NCBI GenBank assembly: GCA_963210315.1
Contig: OY723318.1
Coordinates: forward strand, 1,674,001 to 1,738,000
Reading direction: 5' to 3'
From: Rhynchopus euleeides
Taxonomy: Eukaryota; Euglenozoa; Diplonemea; Diplonemida; Diplonemidae
DNA length: 64,000 nt
Both the position numbers and the translations under genes were made by a program. Positions 50,746-60,962 of the stretch are shown piece after piece. The notes under the pieces are model-generated. The model searched no databases, was not told the origin of the DNA, and saw nothing but the letters and a program-made list of their open reading frames with translations. Each line of letters opens with the position of its first letter. The stretch's first letter is position 1.

Positions 50746-53700
50746 ATGGAGGTGCGCGCCGTCGACACTGCGTCAGGGCGTGAGGTGCCCCTGGAGATCG
50801 ACCCCGACGCGACGATGTCTACTATGAAGCGGCGATGCGGCGAGGCCTTGGGATTCGGGGAGGACGTGGAGTTGAGCGTGGGCGGGCAGCGCGTGGCGTG
50901 TGACGGGGCGGAGCGCATCAGCAACATCGCCGGCTTCTCGGGCGGGTGCCGGGTGCGGGTGGCGCGTGGGGTGGCAGAGTTTATGGCGCAGCTGCACAGC
51001 GGTGCTGTGAAGATGGACGACATTCCAGGGTGGGCACGCCAGCGGCGGGAGTGTGTGCTGGCGGTGCTGGCACGCGCCCTCGAAAGCAGGGCCTCCATCC
51101 TGCCGCACTGGGTGCACCCCTCGCTGCACGACGACAAGGAGGTGATGCTGGAGTTTGTGAGGTGCGATCGCCAAGCCTTTCTGCGTGCCAGTGCCGAACT
51201 GCGTTCAGATGCAGACGTCGTCATCGCAGCGTTGAAGCAGGATGCGTCGATGTGGCAACACGTCGTCGACAAGAGCCTCCAAGAGCAGCGCAGCGTTGCG
51301 GTCGTTGCTGTGCCTCACTGTGCAAACAGCGCTGTGTGGCTCAGCGACAGGTCCTTCGTGCTTGAAGCACTGGAGAACAAAGCGTTGGTGTTGGCAGATG
51401 TGAACGCGACGTTGCAGGAGGTCAATGAGGTCGCCATGAAGGCACTGAATCTTGGCGTCGCGAAGTTCGGTGGCCTGAGCGAGGGGCTGCGAGGGGACAA
51501 GGACTTCGTCATGGAGGCCCTGTCGTCTGGTCGTGTGAAGGAGTTTCACCAAGTGAGCGCGACGTTGCAGCGGGACAAAGAGGTCGCCATGAAGTCGCTG
51601 AATGCGAGAGCGTTCGGCGTTCGTTCTAGCGTCGCGAGGTTCGGTGACCTGAGCGAGGCGCTGCGAGGGGACAAGGACTTCGTCATGGAGGCACTGTCGT
51701 CTGGTCGTGTGGAGGACTTTGACCAAGTGAGTGTGACGCTGCAGCAGGACAAAGAGGTCGTCATGGCGGCACTGTCTTCTGCCGTGTTCGTGTGTTTCGA
51801 GTCTCTTAGCGAGGCGCTGCGGGGGGACAAGGAGGTTGCCATGAAGGCACTGTCTTCTGATATGGAGATTAACTTTCATTACCTGAGCACTGCGTTGCAG
51901 CAGGACAAAAAGGTCGTCATGAAGGCACTGTCTTCTGATATGGAGATTAACTTTCATTACCTGAGCACTGCGTTGCAGCAGGACAAAGAGGTCGTCATGA
52001 AGGCACTGTCTTCTGGTCGTCTGAAGCACTTCCACCAACTGAGCGCGGCGTTGCAGGAGGACAAGGAGGTCGTTTTAGAGGCAATGTCTTCGAGTCATGC
52101 GAACGCGATTAACTTTCGTTACCTGTCCACGGAGTTGAACCAGGACAAGGAAGTCGTCATGAAGGCACTGTCGTCTGGTTTTCTGAAGGACTTTCACCAA
52201 GTGAGCGTGACGTTGCAGCAGGACAAAGGTTTCGTCATGGAGGCAATGTCTTCCCGTCATGCGATTGCGATGAACTTTCATGTGCTGGGCACGGCGTTGC
52301 AGGAGGACAAACAGGTTGTCGTGAGAGCACTGTCTTCTGGCTGCCTGAGGGACTTTCGCCAAGTGAGCGCGGCATTGCAGGAGGACAAAGAGGTCGTCAT
52401 GGCGGCACTGTCTTCTCGTCGTCTGAAGGACTTTTACCAGCTGAGCGCGACGTTGCAGCAGGACAAAGAGGTCGTCATGCAGGCAATATCTTATGATGCG
52501 ATCGCGATTAGCTTTCATCTCCTGAGCGCAGAGTTGCAGGAGGACAAGGAGGTCATCATGAAGGCACTGTCTTCTCGTCGTTTGATCGACTTTCATCAAT
52601 TGAGCGCGACGTTGCGGCAGGACAAAGAGTTCGTCATGCAGGCAATATCTTATGATGCGATCGCGATAAACTTTCATCTCCTGAGCACAGAGTTGCAGGA
52701 GGACAAGGAGGTCATCATGAAGGCACTGTCTTCTCGTCGTTCGAGCGATTTTCACCAACTGAGCGCGGCGTTGCAGGAGGACAGAGAGGTCGTCATGGAG
52801 GCACTGTCTTCTGGTCGTCTGAAGGACTTTCACCAACTGAGCGCAACGCTGCAGCGGAACAAGGAGGTCGTCATGGAGGTCCTGTCTTCTCGTCATCAGG
52901 ATGTGATTAACTTTCATTACCTCAGCAAAGTGTTGCAGGAGGACAAAGAGGTCGTCCTGGCGGCACTATCTTCTGGTCGTCTGAAGGACTTCCACCAACT
53001 GAGCGCGGCGTTGCAGCAGGACAAGGAGGTCATCATGAAGTTTCGCGGCTGTTTTTCCTTTCCTTTCCTGACCTCGGCGTTGCAGCAGGACAAGGAGGTC
53101 GTCATCCACGCCTTTCTCGGTTCTTTTAAGAACCATTCGGTGCAGTTCGGCGCTCTCAGCGAATCACTGCGAGGGGACAGAGACGTCGTCAAGGCAGCAC
53201 TGTTCCATGGGTATTTGAGGTACTTCCACGAACTTAGCGCGCCTTTACAGGAGGACAAAGAGCTCCTTCTGGCGGCACTGGAGAGGGTAGATTGCGAAGA
53301 TGAGAGTGACGGGATGAAATTGGCATTTGGCCGTCTCAGCGAGGCGATGCGAGGGGACAAAACGGTTGTCATGAAGGCACTGTCTGCTGGTTGTCTGAAG
53401 GACTTCCACCAAGTGAGCGCGGCGTTGCAGCAGGACAAAGAGGTCGTCATGGCGGCACTGTCTTCTCGTCGTCTGAAGGACTTTCACCAGCTGAGCGCGC
53501 ACCAAGTGAGTGCGACGTTGCAGCAGGACAAAGAGGTCGTCATGGAGGCATTTCATAACAAGGTTGTGGAGTTCGGCGATCTGAGCGAGTCACTGCGAGG
53601 TGACAAGTCCTTCGTGCTGTGGGCACTCAACGTCACTACTGTCACCTACTCTGACATCGCCAGCCCACTGCGGCAGGACAAGGCCTTTGCGTTGGAGGCT

Positions 53701-53958
53701 GTTTCACGGAATCCCTCTGAGTTCGCGATCATGGATACCGCGCTGCGTGACGACCTGGAGGTGGCACTTGCTGCCATCCGTGGGATTCCGTCCAACTTCA
53801 TCTACGCAGGGGACAGTGTTCGCGCTAACAAGCAGGCAGCACTTGCCGCTTTCTCCCGTCGCGACACACGGTGGTACGACCCCCCTGTGCTGCTCCCCTT
53901 CGCCAGTGCAGAGCTGCAGGCAGACCGCGAGGTGGTGCTTGCTGCGGTGCGGGGGTGA
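50746..53958 (+). CDS. Gene B: ubiquitin-like + DUF4116-type repeat protein, C-terminus cut by a retroposon
   Basis: 1,070 residues in one frame. Residues 1-75 are ubiquitin-like (MEVRAVDTASGREVPLEIDP). The linker includes IPGWARQRRECVLAVLARAL. Then come more than 30 DUF4116-type helical units, more than in A or C. The frame ends in LAAVRG followed by TGA just inside an inserted element. The original last 20 codons (ANPQNAIYASPALQDLVASG then L and stop) survive on the far side of the insertion at 54,814-54,884. The loss is only 2% of the protein, so the product may still work. The repeat pattern suggests a helical scaffold for protein binding; partner and location are unknown. The start follows the conserved ATG shared with C. 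Confidence 0.8.
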   Translation: MEVRAVDTASGREVPLEIDPDATMSTMKRRCGEALGFGEDVELSVGGQRVACDGAERISNIAGFSGGCRVRVARGVAEFMAQLHSGAVKMDDIPGWARQRRECVLAVLARALESRASILPHWVHPSLHDDKEVMLEFVRCDRQAFLRASAELRSDADVVIAALKQDASMWQHVVDKSLQEQRSVAVVAVPHCANSAVWLSDRSFVLEALENKALVLADVNATLQEVNEVAMKALNLGVAKFGGLSEGLRGDKDFVMEALSSGRVKEFHQVSATLQRDKEVAMKSLNARAFGVRSSVARFGDLSEALRGDKDFVMEALSSGRVEDFDQVSVTLQQDKEVVMAALSSAVFVCFESLSEALRGDKEVAMKALSSDMEINFHYLSTALQQDKKVVMKALSSDMEINFHYLSTALQQDKEVVMKALSSGRLKHFHQLSAALQEDKEVVLEAMSSSHANAINFRYLSTELNQDKEVVMKALSSGFLKDFHQVSVTLQQDKGFVMEAMSSRHAIAMNFHVLGTALQEDKQVVVRALSSGCLRDFRQVSAALQEDKEVVMAALSSRRLKDFYQLSATLQQDKEVVMQAISYDAIAISFHLLSAELQEDKEVIMKALSSRRLIDFHQLSATLRQDKEFVMQAISYDAIAINFHLLSTELQEDKEVIMKALSSRRSSDFHQLSAALQEDREVVMEALSSGRLKDFHQLSATLQRNKEVVMEVLSSRHQDVINFHYLSKVLQEDKEVVLAALSSGRLKDFHQLSAALQQDKEVIMKFRGCFSFPFLTSALQQDKEVVIHAFLGSFKNHSVQFGALSESLRGDRDVVKAALFHGYLRYFHELSAPLQEDKELLLAALERVDCEDESDGMKLAFGRLSEAMRGDKTVVMKALSAGCLKDFHQVSAALQQDKEVVMAALSSRRLKDFHQLSAHQVSATLQQDKEVVMEAFHNKVVEFGDLSESLRGDKSFVLWALNVTTVTYSDIASPLRQDKAFALEAVSRNPSEFAIMDTALRDDLEVALAAIRGIPSNFIYAGDSVRANKQAALAAFSRRDTRWYDPPVLLPFASAELQADREVVLAAVRG

Positions 53959-54798
53959 TGGGTCGTCAGGGTAGCGGACCTGGCGACTACGGCTGGCACC
54001 TCCACATGGTGAACCCTGGGGGCCTTTGCGAACAGACCGTTGAGGTAATGATGCGTCACATATGTCGCACGCTTTGCTTAAGGTAGCGCAGTAGCGCATT
54101 GCGTGGTCGGGGGCCGGACGTATCCCTCTGGAGAACCGGTGTTTCGCTTAGGCCGCTAAGACCAGCCAGGCTGCACACGGCGCTTAATGAAGCGCGCCGC
54201 GTGGCCAGAAGTAACTGTGGGCGGCAACCGTGTTACGTGTTTTTCACCGGGGCGCGTGGGACAAGTTTACCGCACACGCGCACGTGGGACAAGTTTAACG
54301 CACACGTGGCTCCCCCGGCTTTGTCTTCCTTTCGCCTCTCTACTTTTAGTTCTTTTTAACACGATCTTCTGTCCGTACCTGTTGTCGGCAAGCCGACCGC
54401 GACCAGGAACGCCTCTGCAATCACTGTGGTGGTGAGTGTCCGTTGGCCTGTTCAACCAGCCGTTGCTACGCCTTCTCCTTTTTACGCCCACTGGGTTGGA
54501 GTTGAACCGCGCAATCGTTCATCCGACCGCAGCTTTATGCGACCGGCGCGGTGGAAACAAACGAGTGCATTAATCGTATTTTGTTGCGCATTGCTTCCTT
54601 CCTTTCTACCTTTTAGCCTTTTCCCGCCAGCCCACAGAGATAGGAGCACGCTCTCCCTTTTTATTGCTGTTCTTGCTGTTTGCTTTTAGCTGGGTCCGCC
54701 CCGGCGAAGACCGGCGTCTTCTGGCCGTCTGGGGGGTCTGGCAATTGCGCCGGGCTCCCTGGATCCTCTGGATGAGTCAGTCTCAAAACAAAACATAA
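53952..54798 (+). mobile_element. 847-bp non-LTR-type retroposon inserted in gene B
   Basis: The insertion is absent from paralogues A and C. TGGTGCTTGCTGCGGTGCG flanks it at 53,933-53,951 and 54,799-54,817, a perfect 19-bp target duplication. It ends in an A-rich tail (TCTCAAAACAAAACATAA). The length of the duplication and the tail fit target-primed reverse transcription. It starts within 15 bp of an HDV/Pr77-like ribozyme candidate, as in ingi/L1Tc-type and R2-type elements. Only short frames are present, so it is non-autonomous, similar in plan to RIME/NARTc. A 25-bp motif with CGTGGGACAAGTTTA is repeated at about 54,255 and 54,283. Confidence 0.85.
53966..54085 (+). ncRNA. Candidate HDV-like (Pr77-like) ribozyme at the retroposon 5' end
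   Basis: GGCACCTCCACATGGTG at 53,995-54,011 matches the P3-L3-P3' pattern typical of HDV-like ribozymes of retroelements (CACCTC...GTGG type). TCAGGGT (53,966-53,972) can pair with ACCCTGG (54,013-54,019) as a 7-bp P1 with one G-U pair. ACGG before P3 and CCGT at about 54,038 could supply part of P2. The P4 and J4/2 assignment is not settled by eye. Confidence 0.45.
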
Positions 54799-54884
54799 TG
54801 GTGCTTGCTGCGGTGCGTGCGAATCCACAGAACGCCATCTACGCCAGCCCTGCCCTGCAAGACCTGGTGGCCTCTGGGCTGTAG

Positions 54885-56104
54885 GGCACCGCCATGCCGA
54901 GGGTTGCGCTGTGCCTGTTGGCCTGCCCGGCAACCGTGGACGAGCCGAAAAAGGAGTCGGGCAGAGTTCGTCAAGGGCTGAACGTCGACTGCCTCGCTGT
55001 TCGTTGGGGAGGGAGCTGCAGTCCAAAGCGGCGAAGAGTGCCTCTGTGCAGAACGCAGCCCAGAAGAAGTGCGGAGCAGCCTTCACCTGGGAGGATGAGA
55101 CCTGGCAGCAGCTTGAGAAGCTGCCGGAGACCCACACTGCAGTGTATGATTTGCTGTTTGGCCTGTGTTTCGTTCCGGCACTCGCTGCCCTGCCACACCA
55201 CCACACCGGCTGCAGGAGGCGGAGGCCACCCTGCAGTGCACAGCCCTGCAGGGTATGTTGCAGGAGCGGCAGGCTGCACGCAAAGCGCATCCTGGAGGAC
55301 GATGGCGAGATGTCTGTTGTGGTATGATGCAAACCCGCACTCGCTGCCCTGCTGTGCAGCTGCAGCTGGCATCTGCCTCTGCGTGTTGCCCACATGCATG
55401 CCTCGAAGATTCAGGGCTGGGTGGCACAGTGGGAGTGGGGGTCGGGCTGCTCGTGTGCAGTGTGCCGCTCTTGATGAGGCTGCTTCCACCACACACCCTC
55501 GCACAGATGAAGCGGACACGCAACAAGGATGGGGCGAGTCAGCACCATCTCATAGATACTAGATTGACCCCACAGCATGTTTCGAACGTATTCAAGTTGT
55601 CTGGGAGAGACACGGGCAGCAACGGGGGCTGACACACGGTGGTTTTTTGGTACAGTGTAGCACCAGCAATCAGTGAGGCAGCTCCATCTGTCGCCACTCG
55701 ATCGATGCACACGATGACAGCTCAAACAAGTGCCATCAGAAGGGGTATTGTTTGGCTTCGGCACAACAGCAGGCTGGGCTCGGTCACATTATTCTTCCGA
55801 GACAGAGAAGTGCTGAGAGTGTTGGAGGTAGCCGATTGGTGTGGCTTGGTGGGGCGGTGGCGTGACGATGTCGAGAAGATCAACACAATCAACAGCAGGT
55901 CCTGCCCGTGCCCCCCTCCCCCCCAGTCGATACATTTCTGATTGGTTCCCTCGGCGCTTGCATGGGGTGCGTGCAAGACGCGCTTCACACAGCCTTGTAT
56001 TTGTGTTGTGCACTCAAACGGTGGCCTAATGCCCTTCACTCTTTGTCCTGCGTGTCAACTCGAACTGTGCTGTTGCAAACGGAAGCCCACAGAAACCACA
56101 CGCT
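54885..56104 (+). repeat. 3' flank of gene B, tandem-duplicate of the region after A
   Basis: 54,885-55,575 is nearly identical to 48,380-49,070. 55,576-55,780 differs, and 55,780-55,920 again matches 49,310-49,450. No gene of its own is supported; frames here repeat those after A. Confidence 0.8.
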
Positions 56105-56235
56105 CCATTTGCACTGTTGTCTGTGTCCTGGTGTCGATGGTCACACACACACACACACAAGCCCTCAAGACTCTTGAAGCGGCCTGACTATTTAGTGTCT
56201 TCGTCGCAGCAAGGGGGCGATATATACCACTTTTT

Positions 56236-57748
56236 TTGGTAAAACACACCCCGTGTGGTAGAGAAAATACGGCAAGAGTCTCGGTGGGTCGGAAGAGCAG
56301 ATGGTTCCCGCAACAGCTCCCGGGGAGCGGCGGGTATTTCGCATAGGATGCCGGATGTGTGAACACGTTTGTGCGGTTTGCCCTGTGTTGTGTGAACATA
56401 TGTGTATGTGTGTGTGGTTATGAAGTTTTAAGGCGGTGTCGCCCTGCACGGGCAGTAGCACCTCCCCTTCAGTATCGCACTCCCGAAGGATTCCCCAACA
56501 CGACGTGACACCGGTTTCGACGCGTACTCTTCGTACCCCTCCCCCCGGCCGCGTCTCTTCAGCGAAGAACCGGGGATAATCGGACCAGGGCTAGCTAAAC
56601 CCTGGTGGTGTCACGGGTGGGGTTGGAGAGGGAGAAAAGGAAGAAATAAAGTTGCGAAAAAGTCAAACACTGACACGTGAAATCAATAAAAAAGGCGGTA
56701 TATATCGCCCCCTTGCTGCGACGAAGACACTAAATAGTCAGGCCGCTTCAAGAGTCTTGAGGGCTTGAAGGAAGAAACAGGTTGCTGATGAGTCTCAGGA
56801 GCAGGCACCTTTTGTCCGCCCACATGACCTTCGCCCGAAGGCGAACCTCGTCCAGCTTGGCTCGATCGCCACAGAGAAGGGGATCATTCTCCGCTGTGGT
56901 GAACATCTTAAAAACCGAGGGTGCAGAGGTGGGGCAGCCCACTGGTGCGACAGCAGGCCGCCCCCGGATAGCTATAACTAGTGCATAGGAAGCATACGAC
57001 GGCACACGCAACAGATGCCGAAGGCACAACGGCGGGTCACTTTTAACCACCAGAGGAGTGGCACTCCCGAGGGGTGGGGAAGGGGGGGTAGTCACAACAC
57101 TTTCGAAGGAAGTAAAGGGGCAAATGGGATGTTTTGTGCAAGGTAGAAAGGAAGTCACAACATGAGGCAGGGGGGATTGCTCATCAGGCCTGGGGGAATA
57201 GAGGGTTTGTGTGTGGTTATAAAGTTTTAAGGCGGTGTCGCCCTGCACGGGCAGTAGCACCTCCCCTTCAGTATCGCACTCCCGAAGGATTCCCCAACAC
57301 GACGTGACACCGGTTTCGACGCGTACTCTTCGTACCCCTCCCCCCGGCCGCGTCTCTTCAGCGAAGAACCGGGGATAATCGGACCAGGGCTAGCTAAACC
57401 CTGGTGGTGTCACGGGTGGGGTTGGAGAGGGAGAAAAGGAAGAAATGAAGTTGCGAAAAAGTCAAACACTGACACGTGAAATCAATAAAAAGGGTGGTAT
57501 ATATCGCCCCCTTGCTGCGACGAAGACTGTGTATGTGTGTGTGTATGCTCCACCCAACCCGACACATTTTCTGTACTTCAGACAGGTAAGGTCACTCGAC
57601 ACGCGGGGGGGGGGGGGGGGTTTGTTGTGTGTTTTTTCTGCCAGCCGACATCACTAGCGCCAGCGAGGAAAAAAAACGACTTTATGGTGGAAGCGATCAA
57701 TGCAACAATCATCTGAAAGGATGACTCGAGAGACTGCTGCTGTATTTT
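56236..57748 (+). mobile_element. Family E element (E8) split by an inner retroelement
   Basis: The left part 56,236-56,416 and right part 57,528-57,748 together match E1 (9504-9884) closely across the join. Confidence 0.85.
56417..57527 (-). mobile_element. Innermost 1,111-bp retroelement copy, minus strand, with 16-bp target duplication
   Basis: Terminal repeats at 56,417-56,766 (full) and 57,210-57,527 (lacking about 40 bp of its 5' end) enclose the interior 56,767-57,209. TGTGTATGTGTGTGTG is present on both sides (56,401-56,416 and 57,528-57,543) but only once in E1, which proves the insertion boundaries. The target is a GT/CA run. The 5' shortening and 16-bp duplication fit target-primed reverse transcription. 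Confidence 0.9.
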
Positions 57749-58872
57749 ATTGATTTCACGTGTCAGTGTTTGACTTTTTCGCAACTTCATTTCTTCCTTT
57801 TCTCCCTCTCCAACCCCACCCGTGACACCACCAGGGTTTAGCTAGCCCTGGTCCGATTATCCCCGGTTCTTCGCTGAAGAGACGCGGCCGGGGGGAGGGG
57901 TACGAAGAGTACGCGTCGAAACCGGTGTCACGTCGTGTTGGGGAATCCTTCGGGAGTGCGATACTGAAGGGGAGGTGCTACTGCCCGTGCAGGGCGACAC
58001 CGCCTTAAAACTTTATAACCACACACAAACCCTCTATTCCCCCAGGCCTGATGAGCAATCCCCCCTGCCTCATGTTGTGACTTCCTTTCTACCTTGCACA
58101 AAACATCCCATTTGCCCCTTTACTTCCTTCGAAAGTGTTGTGACTTCCCCCCTACCCCACCCCTCGGGAGTGCCACTCCTCTGGTGGTTAAAAGTGACCC
58201 GCCGTTGTGCCTTCGGCATCTGTTGCGTGTGCCGTCGTATTCTTCCTATGCACTAGTTATAGCTATCCGGGGGCGGTCTGCTGTCGCACCAGTGGGCTGC
58301 CCCACCTCTGCACCCTCGGTTTTTAAGATGTTCACCACAGCGGAGAATGATCCCCTTCTCTGTGGCGATCGAGCCAAGCTGGACGAGGTTCGCCTTCGGG
58401 CGAAGGTCATGTGGGCGGACAAAAGGTGCCTGCTCCTGAGACTCATCAGCAACCTGTTTCTTCCTTCAAGCCCTCAAGACTCTTGGAGCGGCCTGACTAT
58501 TTAGTGTCTTTGTCGCAGCAAGGGGGCGATATATACCGATTTTTTATTGATTTCACGTGTCAGTGTTTGACTTTTTCGCAACTTCATTTCTTCCTTTTCT
58601 CCCTCTCCAGCCCCACCCGTGACACCACCAGGGTTTAGCTAGCCCTGGTCCGATTATCCCCGGTTCTTCGCTGAAGAGACGCGGCCGGGGGGAGGGGTAC
58701 GAAGAGTACGCGTCGAAACCGGTGTCACGTCGTGTTGGGGAATCCTTCGGGAGTGCGATACTGAAGGGGAGGTGCTACTGCCCGTGCAGGGCGACACCGC
58801 CTTAAAACTTTATAACCACACACACACACACACACCCTCCTGCAGACCTTGGGACACCTGTGTTTCTGTGGG

Positions 58873-60825
58873 ATGGAGGTGCACGCCATCGACACGCTGT
58901 CAGGGCGTGAGGAGCCTCTGGAGCTCGATCCCGACGCAACGGTGTCTACGATGAAGCGGCGGTGCGGCGAGGCCTTGGGGTTCGGGGAGGACGTGGAGTT
59001 GAGCGTGGGCGGGCAGCGCGTGGCGTGTGACGGGGCGGAGCGCATCAGCAACATCGCCGGCTTCTCGGGCGGGTGCCAGGTGCGGGTGGTGCGTGGGGTG
59101 GCAGAGTTTGTGGCGCAGCTGCGCAGCGGTGCTGTCACAATGGACGACATTCCAGGGTGGGCACGCCAGCGGCGGGAGTGTGTGCTGGCGGTGCTGGCAC
59201 GCGCCCTCGAAAGCAGGGCCCCCATCCTGCCGCACTGGGTGCACCCCTCGCTGCACGACGACAAGGAGGTGATGCTGGAGTTTGTGAGGTGCGATCGCCA
59301 AGCCTTTCTGCGTGCCAGTGCCGAACTGCGTTCAGATGCAGACGTCGTCATCGCAGCGTTGAAGCAGGATGCGTCGATGTGGGAACACGTCGTCGACAAG
59401 AGCCTTCAGGATCAACGCAGCGTTGCGGTCGTTGCTGTGCCTCACTGTGCAAACAGCGCTGTGTGGCTCAGCGACAGGTCCTTCGTGCTTGAAGCACTGG
59501 AGAACAAAGCGTTGATGTTAACAGACGTGAACGCGACGTTGCGCGAGGACAAGGAGGTCCTCATGAAGGCACTGGATGTTGGCGTCGCGGGGTTCGGTGA
59601 CCTGAGCGAGGGGCTGCGAGGGGACAAGGACTTCGTCATGGAGGCACTGTTGTCTGGTCGTGTGAAGGAGTTTCACCAAGTGAGCGCGACGTTGCAGCAG
59701 GACAAGGAGGTCGTCATGCAGGCACTGTCCTCTGATGTGAAGATACATTTTTATCGCCTGGGCACTGCGTTGCAGGAGGACAAGGAGGTCGTCATGAAGG
59801 CAATGACTTCTCGTCGTTTGAAGGACTTTCACCAACTGAGCGCGACGTTGCAGCAGGACAAGGAGGTTGTCATGGAGGCACTGTCTTCTCATCGTTCTTG
59901 TGGTATTCCTAGCTTTTCTTCTCTAAGCACGGCGTTGCAGGAGGACAAGGATGTCGTCATGGGGTCACTTTCTTTTAAGAACCATTCGGTGCAGTTCGGT
60001 GCTCTCAGCGAATCACTGCGAGGGGACAGAGACGTCGTCGAGAAGGCAGTCTCCAGTGATTCTGTGACGTGCTTCCACGACCTTAGCACACCTTTGCAGG
60101 AGGACAAAAAGATCCTCCTGGCGGCACTGGGTAGGGTAGCGGGGGGAAGTGAGATGGAAGTCACGTTCAGCCGTCTCAGCGAGGCGATGCGAGGAGACAA
60201 AGCGGTTGTCATGAGGGCATTGTATGCTGGTTGTCTGAAGGACTTCCACCAAGTGAGCGCGGCGTTGCAGCTGGACCAACAGGTCGTCATGCAGGCATTT
60301 CATAACAAGGTTGTGGAGTTCGGCGATCTGAGCGAGTCACTGCGAGGTAACAAGTCCTTCGTGCTGCGGGCATTCGACGTTACTACTGTCGCCTACTCCG
60401 ACATCGCCAGCCCACTGCGGCAGGACAGAGTCATTGCGTTGAAGGCTGCAGATAGGCCCTCCGCATTCGTCAGCATGGACACTGCGCTGCGTGACGACCT
60501 GGAGGTGGCACTTGCTGCCATCCGTGGGATTCCGTCCAACTTCATCTACGCAGGGGACAGTGTGCGCGCTAACAAGCAGGCAGCACTTGCCGCTTTCTCC
60601 CGTTACGACACACGGTGGTACGACCCCCCTGTGCTGCTCCCCTTCGCCAGTGCAGAGCTGCAGGCAGACCACGAGGTGGTGCTTGCTGCGGTGCGTGCGA
60701 ATCCACAGAACGCCATCTACGCCAGCCCTGCCCTGCAAGACCTGGTGGCCTCTGGGCGGGCTGCAAACTGCATCACCCCAAACCAACCACGAGACATCGA
60801 CGCGGGGTGGGGTTCGGAATGTTGA
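58873..60825 (+). CDS. Gene C: ubiquitin-like + DUF4116-type repeat protein, short paralogue
   Basis: 650 residues in one frame. The ubiquitin-like domain (MEVHAIDTLSGREEPLELDP) is followed by the same linker as A and B and about half as many DUF4116-type units as B. The C-terminal region is shared up to DLVASG, then diverges (RAANCITPNQPRDIDAGWGS, EC, stop), and a family E fragment begins about 10 bp after the stop, so the original end was probably altered by that insertion. Upstream, CCTCCTGCAG|ACC (exon from 58,846) abuts a retroelement terminal repeat ending in CA repeats. If the first exon ends at 56,139 its intron has grown to 2.7 kb by nested insertions. Confidence 0.8.
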   Translation: MEVHAIDTLSGREEPLELDPDATVSTMKRRCGEALGFGEDVELSVGGQRVACDGAERISNIAGFSGGCQVRVVRGVAEFVAQLRSGAVTMDDIPGWARQRRECVLAVLARALESRAPILPHWVHPSLHDDKEVMLEFVRCDRQAFLRASAELRSDADVVIAALKQDASMWEHVVDKSLQDQRSVAVVAVPHCANSAVWLSDRSFVLEALENKALMLTDVNATLREDKEVLMKALDVGVAGFGDLSEGLRGDKDFVMEALLSGRVKEFHQVSATLQQDKEVVMQALSSDVKIHFYRLGTALQEDKEVVMKAMTSRRLKDFHQLSATLQQDKEVVMEALSSHRSCGIPSFSSLSTALQEDKDVVMGSLSFKNHSVQFGALSESLRGDRDVVEKAVSSDSVTCFHDLSTPLQEDKKILLAALGRVAGGSEMEVTFSRLSEAMRGDKAVVMRALYAGCLKDFHQVSAALQLDQQVVMQAFHNKVVEFGDLSESLRGNKSFVLRAFDVTTVAYSDIASPLRQDRVIALKAADRPSAFVSMDTALRDDLEVALAAIRGIPSNFIYAGDSVRANKQAALAAFSRYDTRWYDPPVLLPFASAELQADHEVVLAAVRANPQNAIYASPALQDLVASGRAANCITPNQPRDIDAGWGSEC

Positions 60826-60833
60826 GCCATCTT

Positions 60834-60962
60834 TCTTTTTGCACACAACACACCGATGTGGGAAGGGAAATGCACACGGCGACGCGATGGACTCGGGACT
60901 GCTACGAGCCTCTCACTCGCCTCTGAGAGATATAGTATATTTCGTGCTCCACCTGCTCCAGG
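60834..60962 (+). mobile_element. Family E fragment (E6) after gene C
   Basis: TTTTTGCACACAACACACCG, GGGAAATGCACACGGCGACG, CGATGGACTCGGGACTGCTA and CGTGCTCCACCTGCTCCA match E2/E3. The right half is missing. Confidence 0.7.

Larger units (their letters stand above)
56159..58829 (+). mobile_element. Nested transposons: outer short retroelement (locus 2)
   Basis: The outer plus-strand element has its 5' terminal repeat split in two (56,159-56,235 and 57,749-58,027), an interior (58,028-58,467) and a 3' terminal repeat (58,468-58,829). CA repeats lie at both outer ends. A family E element interrupts the 5' repeat at its T-run, and that E element is itself interrupted by a minus-strand copy of the same retroelement. 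The outer 3' end abuts the CCTCCTGCAG|ACC acceptor of gene C. Confidence 0.85.
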
